The translations under genes and the position numbers were made by a program. Under the pieces are notes generated by a model that was not told the origin of the DNA, ran no database searches, and saw only the letters and a program-made list of their open reading frames with translations. DNA of 64,000 nucleotides from Tigriopus japonicus (lineage: Eukaryota; Arthropoda; Copepoda; Harpacticoida; Harpacticidae). The first letter of the stretch is position 1. Each line of letters starts with the position of its first letter. Shown here in pieces: positions 58,228-64,000 of this stretch. The stretch spans positions 11,334,385-11,398,384 of the forward strand of contig CM021323.1 in the NCBI GenBank assembly GCA_010645155.1, read 5' to 3'.

Positions 58228-60371
58228 TGAAAACCAAATTCTAAACCGTTCGGTCGTTGGTTCCATGGAAAGAAAAACGATAATATAGACGTGTTGGTAC
58301 GATTCTACCCGAGACGGATTCGTTTCAATTATACTACTATGCCCGGGAACGTTTGTTTCCTTTCTCGACGTCTTCCTGAATGAGTTTTTAACTGGCTGCT
58401 GAGTGATGGGGAGCACCCAATCCCCGATGATCCTAAAAAAGTGTTTAGTAGTCGTATTTTTCCAATGGACAACGACAACAAGGACCCTATTCAATAATGG
58501 TATCGACAAGATGGAACGCGATTGGGATGTTGACGTTATCAGTGCCGTGTTTTCTTTATTCAAGTCCTGGTCAAGGGCCATCAATTTGGGATTTTTGCTT
58601 TGAAAGCACAATTTTCCGCCTGCCGTCGCATTCTCCGTGTTCCAACCATCCAAAATTGAAGCTCTAACAATCGTGGAAGAGAGAAGCGAAGGAAAGGGGA
58701 TCGGGTGTGTGCGTGCGTATCATGAATTTCGAAATTAAACCCCAGCCATCTCATAACTTCTATTTTTTTACAATTGAAGGGCCGAATATTATTGAAAGTG
58801 CGCTCTTTTATTCCGTACTTTCTTTAGACACGGATGCAAGAATAAGATACTTATTCATTATTTTTAAGACCGCTCTTGTATCGATTCATCGACTTTCTCT
58901 TTTAAGCGTGACATTAATTTCAGGTCATCATTTTTCGTTCAAAGTTGCGAAACACTACTCTTTTTTCTTAAGACTTTGTGCTCAAGTACAAAGGTCAAGT
59001 GAAATCAGTTTCTTCATGAATGACAAGCTTGCTAAACTTGAAAAGAAAGTGTTTGTTCATGGTGGACATAAAAAAAAAACAGTTCTAGAGCGACCAAGAA
59101 ACAGTCTCCAACTTTATTTTCTAGTAAATTTAACAAGATGGGGATTTTTATAATTGTTTAGGTTACTCAAGGTAAATTGTATTGGTAAGTGCTTTCTATA
59201 CAAGCAAAATAATCTTAAAGCTTACCTGAAGGACATAAAGATTGTCCAAAACCACCAAAAAACTTTTAACAATACTCCAATTAAAATGCAACTGCAATTA
59301 CATCGCAGGTCTGAAAAGCGAGAAATTGGATTGAGAAAGATCAAGTGGTTCTTGATAAAAAGAATCGAAGGGGAAACTTGACAAAATGAAAAACAAATTC
59401 TCAGCAACGCTCTAAAATGTACGTTTTCGGTTTGCCAATACAATTCCATGAACAGTAGAACCAAACCTTGATATTTGCCGTCAAGGACTTTGATTGTGAA
59501 ACTTTTGGATTGCAAAGCAATACTATGGGGAGAACCAATGGCCAATTGTTCTCCTGTCACACAAAATCTCAATGAGATAGTATACATGTACTTTTTGAAA
59601 AAGTGGCCATGTGTTTCACTTCAATGATGATAGTTTGTGGCCATTGATTAGCCGACGGCAGTCTTCATAATTTATGACACCTTGAAATTTTCAACCAAGC
59701 GCAGAGTCGAAAATAAGAGGAAAAAAACCTGGTGATTTGGCAGCGGCAGTTTCCGCTCTCAAGATTTATGGCTCTTTGTCGACGAAAGTTCCGGGTGGTC
59801 CAAATACGGCGATCCAAAAAAAGAAGTGGCCAAAATGTGTTCCAAGTAGGGTAAATACGAAATGGTTTGCCATTCGAGGCAAACGTTGAGTCTTTGCGTA
59901 AGGGTCAATCACGTGAATTGAGGTATTGCTCAAAGTGACACATTGCATCAAACGTAAGAAACCTTTCAATTCAGCAATTTGTCTTCGTCAACAAACAGAT
60001 CCTTTTTTTTTTGACCATGACAAATCCATTTTGAAGGCTATTTTCAGAGACTTTTGAGATTAAATGAGGTCAAAGAGATTGAAAATTGTTTGAAATGAAT
60101 TGTGAAAGAAACTTGGAAATCATGCTTGGCTTGCTTGTGTTCCATGTGAATTAGGGAAAGAATGTACTTTGGCGGTCAGATCTACTTGAATGAGGCGATG
60201 TTCGTGAGTTCAAAGCTTGCTTTCTAAACGAAAAATAATCAAGGTCTAAAACTGTCTGGACGTGAACGGTTCCAGAAGTGTAATTTTAAAACGGCGCAGA
60301 AAGGGATATGCCTAAAGGTTGCTCAAATGAGCGTTTTAAATCATACCACGAGTCAAAGATCACTAAATACC
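58228..60371. other. Downstream of RAD51, no gene recognised
   Basis: It begins with the RAD51 3' UTR (I see no clear AATAAA). Minus-strand open stretches at 59,766-59,969 and 59,385-59,587 have protein-like composition but no motif I recognise and no convincing exon partners, so I do not call a gene. Confidence 0.45.
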
Positions 60372-60720
60372 TGGATGCCTCGGCTATTGGCAAAATCGAA
60401 TTCTGTGCCAGAGAGAGAAAAATTTAATTGAACCAGTTGTCCAGGTGGCAATTCAAAGCTCACGTGCTTAATTTCAACTTGACTGGCTGAACTTTGTATC
60501 AGTTTGAGTAATTTGAAGCATACATCAATGCTCGCTCTTCCGACCCAAAATTTGCACCTACAATCGTCCAAAAGGGCGATTGTAGGTTGGGTCATTTTTT
60601 CTCCCGTTTCGAAGCGGTTTTTTTTCTTGAATGGAGGAACGTATCATGCTGAAATTCAGCTAAGGACATCTTCAAATGCCTGTCGTATCAATCTTACCAA
60701 AACAAAGTCATTCACTAGTG
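60372..60720 (+). repeat. Third, partial copy of the block A/B upstream sequence
   Basis: The words CTCGGCTATTGGCAA, TAATTTGAAGCA and ATGCTGAAATTCAGC line up in order with 2,990-3,180 plus 4,880-4,930, and with 25,375-25,770. It has neither the MITE nor the Tc1 element, so it gives the empty MITE site at about 60,555. Confidence 0.75.
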
Positions 60721-61011
60721 GTAAAACAAGGCCTTTGGTTGTGCTGAGGTGCTCGGTCCATTAAAGAAGCTTCTGTAGGTCCATTTTGGCAAATCTAAGT
60801 TATTTCAAGTTTGGCGCGCATTCAAAGAGTCTCTGTTCATGGAAACGATCAATATTTCACGTAAAGATACCTTGGCTAGAGTTGGGTAAAAAATATGCAA
60901 AATTTACTTTAACTCTTTGAATACACGGTAAAACTTAAATGACTTGAACTTGCAAAAATAGGCCCAGAAACCAGGGTTGGTCGGGGGATCAACTTTTTCG
61001 ATTTATCCCCT

Positions 61012-61140
61012 TTACCCGGGGATAAACGGGATAAATTGGGGGATAAACGGGATAAATGGGGGGATAAACGGGATAAATGGGGGGATAAACGGGATAAATG
61101 GGAGGATAAACGGGATGAACCGGTGGATAAACGAAATAAA
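61012..61140 (+). repeat. Minisatellite, about 21-bp unit GGGGGATAAACGGGATAAAT
   Basis: About six tandem units with small changes. Shorter inverted runs of the same unit (TTTATCCCG) lie at about 61,460-61,520 and 62,027-62,100 within the same element. Confidence 0.88.
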
Positions 61141-61796
61141 GCAAATTTTGTTCCGATTTTGACATGTTTGAATACTTTTTGGCATCCCTGAAAATGGCCG
61201 ATCAAACACTAAAGGCTTAATATAAATATCAATAAAATATATTTACAATATTTAACAGATATATAACAGAAATAATTGTTATAGTTTATCAAACTCAAAA
61301 AACATGTTACAATTGACAATACTTGTCGAGTGGTGATGAAATTGAAGTCTTCCACAGTTGAAGATATTGAGGTAAGAAAACTTCATGCTCAGTGAATGTA
61401 ATACAGAGACACAAAAATGAAGTAATTTCTAGAAATAAGGGGAATTTGTTTGATAAAGGAGGGAAATCCCCTTTATCCCCGTTATTCCCTGGAGGAAAAT
61501 CCCGTTAATCCCAATAAACGGGACGCTTTATGGATGAGAAAATCCCCCAACTAACCCTGCAATATTCCTACAGAGCAGACAGCCTATATCAGATTGCAGC
61601 TGCAAAGCTGCGTTTTGACTTCGGAAACACAAACAAATAAAAGCTAAAAACCTAGGAGTTTTCATTGTATTAATGGAAATCATTTTTTGTGTGGGACTTA
61701 ATTGAAAAAAGTGAGATTTTGTGGGTAATATACTGTTACAGAAATTTGTGAATAATTATAGAAATGAGGAAGAAACGCTTGAAACGTAGGAAAATT

Positions 61797-62015
61797 GCTT
61801 TTAAGATAGGATAAAATGCTTGAAGACAGAAAAAATGCTTTTAAGGTAGGAAAAAATGCTGGAAGAGTAAGAGAAAATTGCTTTTAAGGTAAGAATGCTT
61901 GAAGAGCAAGAAAAAAATGCTTTTAAGGTCGGAAAAAATGCTTGAAGAGTAAGAAAAAATTCTTGAAAAGTAGGAAAAAAGCGTGAAAAGTAGGAAAAAA
62001 GCTTGAAAAGTAGGA
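61797..62015 (+). repeat. Tandem repeat with GCTTGAA / GCTTTTAAGGTAGGAAAAAAT units
   Basis: About ten imperfect units built from GGAAAAAATGCTTGAAGA and GCTTTTAAGGTAGG, alternating. It is part of the right half of element H3. Confidence 0.8.
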
Positions 62016-62136
62016 AAATCCCGTTTATCCCGTTTATCCCGTTTATCCCTTTTACTGCTTGAAGGAAAATCCCGTTTATCCCAAGGGGGATAAACGGGAC
62101 TCTTTTTGGAGGGGATAATCCCCCTGACCAACCCTG

Positions 62137-64000
62137 CCAGAAACTCAGCTCTACCAACAGTTCTGTTTTACCAATAGCGGTATGTTTTAAAACGCTCACT
62201 TAAGCAACCTTTGTGCATGGCCCATTTAAACACTTTCTATTGGGTATTTCACTTATGAAACAATGCCGACAAATTATCGCATAATTGCTCGCCCTTTTCA
62301 AATTGTTGCTTCTTGAAATTGGAATCAATAAATTGATTACATTTGGGCAATTAATACTTTGCTTAATGGTTTTGTGGTTCAATTTTGCATTGCAATTCAT
62401 TTCTTCTCTTAATTTTTTCAAGCAGAGCAGACCAGATTCAAAAGTTATACACTAAGGGGAATAAATTGTTCCATAAAAACATTAAAAATTGAAAATATTG
62501 AATTGATGGTGCTTTTATTCGTGGATAAGAAGCACCACCCTCCTCCTTTAGGAAAATATACTTGTTATTATGCTGAGCATAAAATTTGAAAATGGAGGGT
62601 ATTTTCCACATACCCTTCAAGCTCCTTTAGACTTTAGCAAATCTCTGACTTGGTTTTAGACCTAAACGGAGGAACTTGTCAAGTTTGTTTGTTTGAATAC
62701 TTGTTCCTTTTTAATATGTCCAATCTAAAACAGATTCATGAATGGGTACAACGCTTTCATAATATACTTTTCAGCTAGTACATTTTTAATACTTTTTTTG
62801 CGGAAAACGACACTATTTGGATAACCCTGAATTTTCGGCAGTTACACATGCAAATCAAATTACGTACAAAAGAAATATCAAGTATGAAGAACCATCACTT
62901 AATGGAGAGGAAAAGTGCCATTTGTCAGTATCAGGATGGGGTTCACTTTGGTAACTATTTTATTCGCTAGATAGAACTTCCTTAAGGATCCAATGAACAT
63001 ATTTTTTTGTCCTAACGATCTGCATCCTTCTCATAATTGCATCAAATTTAGGATTAGCTGAATCAAATTTTGTCCCCCGCACCCTTTTCATAATCCAATT
63101 TAGAGACAACTTTAATTTCCTCCAGGGTCCATATTTCCATTCCCATTCAGAGAGGATAACAGGCTTCTGAACACGATCGCCACTAAATACCAGAGAAGAG
63201 ACTTCCTGATTTTCTTTCATATCTGGTTAAGAACTTCCCGGATATGGAATTTGCCTCGTGACAATCTTGTTGAAGTCTCGGGGGATCCAAACCATTTCAA
63301 AGAAGGATACCTTGTTTGCAACAACTTCGTTAGAGCCAGATTTTACAGCGTTTATTTGAAAGGCGTAGTTCAGGAAGTGGCCTGTAAAGCTTGCGAAGCT
63401 ATTTATATATTCATTAATCTTCGGTCGGCCAACTTCTCCGAAGTCTATAATCTATAATCAATCAAGGAGTCAAATTGAATGACATAAACGTCATATTTGG
63501 TTGGATCAGTGGGATCAGGCATGTCATTAATGTGGTTTCATGAGACAGGTGAAATTAGCTCTCAAAATTCAATTTACCTCGTAACTACTTTTAGTAAGCA
63601 TGAACATCAAACATTCAAATTGACTTTGGGTGGTCTGATTGACATTGTAAGTGAACAAGTGACTTTAACAACGGTTTCCTTTGTTTTTCTATCGAGTGGT
63701 GAAAGAAAGTCACACGAAGAAATTAGAACGATTGGCGTGATTGAAAATAAATTTCTAGGTATACGTCGGGAAAAAAGGCATTCCAATTATTGCTCCATTT
63801 ACTTGAATGTTTTGTGTTTGTTCCACACCAAACCTCAAATGCAATTTGCCTAATTCCAAATTAGATATTCAAATGGAGCAAGCAAGGGAATATTTTGTTG
63901 ACTACTAATTTACGTTTTTCGTGCTTGAAACACGGAGACGGGAAAAAATTAGTTCCCGGTTCAGTATTGACTCTTTCATGATGATGGATGACTTAATAAT
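62137..64000. other. Window end, only unrecognised open frames
   Basis: 62,960-63,220 (minus, 86 codons, with KYGPWRKLKLSLNWIMKRV) faintly recalls the linker region of BEL/Pao polyproteins, but I cannot support this. 63,251-63,457 and 63,497-63,853 (plus) are open but unrecognised and could be exons of a gene running off the window. The rest shows nothing. Confidence 0.4.

Larger units (their letters stand above)
60972..62136. mobile_element. hAT-type element H3 filled with minisatellite
   Basis: The inverted ends are CAGGGTTGGTC, with an exact 8-bp target duplication CCAGAAAC at 60964-60971 and 62137-62144. The length is 1165 bp. Next to both ends and internally are arrays of GGGATAAACGGGATAAAT-type units, and the right half has a second array. 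It has no transposase. The long minus-strand open frames here are repeat translations, not genes. Confidence 0.92.

Noticed and set aside
61012..61140. CRISPR-like regular repeats
   Set aside because: The units are directly adjacent with no unique spacers and the genome is animal. It is a minisatellite.
61801..62199. A 132-codon minus frame at the 62 kb repeats
   Set aside because: It is a translation of tandem repeats (INGINGI, LKAFFS) inside the hAT-type element, not a gene.
62960..63220. BEL/Pao polyprotein remnant
   Set aside because: Only a vague W-x-K-L-x-x-x-x-x-W-I pattern is seen. There are no protease, RT or integrase motifs nearby.

Overview
This 64 kb window is animal nuclear DNA. 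The genes have short GT-AG introns (several of about 60-100 bp), AATAAA poly(A) signals and TATA boxes, and the window is dense in DNA transposons. Interstitial (TTAGG)n tracts, the arthropod telomere motif, and small Tyr/Gly/Ala-rich secreted cuticle-like proteins point to an arthropod. A copepod-like crustacean is my best guess, but that is inference.

Layout. (1) 1-7 kb: two cuticle-like secreted protein genes (1495-1845, 6084-6440) with a Tc1 element (3207-4835) between them. (2) 7-14 kb: a three-level nest. A LINE is split by a TIR element, which is itself split by a young copia-type LTR retrotransposon (7885-12216) with identical LTRs. (3) 14-32 kb: transposon-rich sequence around a CUB-serine protease copy with a damaged exon 2 (20629-23769), a fragment of a TTC39 gene fused to a broken cuticle gene (about 24.0-24.64 kb), a third intact cuticle gene (26986-27342) and many fold-back elements. 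(4) 33-39 kb: an intact CUB-serine protease gene (33094-35705, +) converging on a nine-exon TTC39 gene (39076-35996, -). (5) 43.8-53.1 kb: a thirteen- to fourteen-exon gene on the minus strand for the CORVET subunit TGFBRAP1/Vps3. Its largest intron holds an intronless-CDS adiponectin receptor gene on the opposite strand (48980-50278) and a possible small gene. (6) 57175-58227: an intronless RAD51 gene. (7) The rest is repeats, including a hAT-type element packed with minisatellite (60972-62136).

Two segmental duplications shape the window. Block A (about 2.95-6.69 kb) and block B (about 25.36-27.6 kb) each carry a cuticle gene. Unit 1 (about 16.4-24.3 kb) and unit 2 (about 32.4-38.2 kb) each carry the protease and TTC39 sequence. 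Because the copies took different transposon insertions, the window contains its own empty sites, which fix element ends and target duplications. The housekeeping genes (TGFBRAP1 in endosomal tethering, AdipoR as a membrane receptor, RAD51 in recombination, TTC39) share no pathway and seem to be chance neighbours. All splice models were made by eye from splice-site consensus, phase and family similarity.
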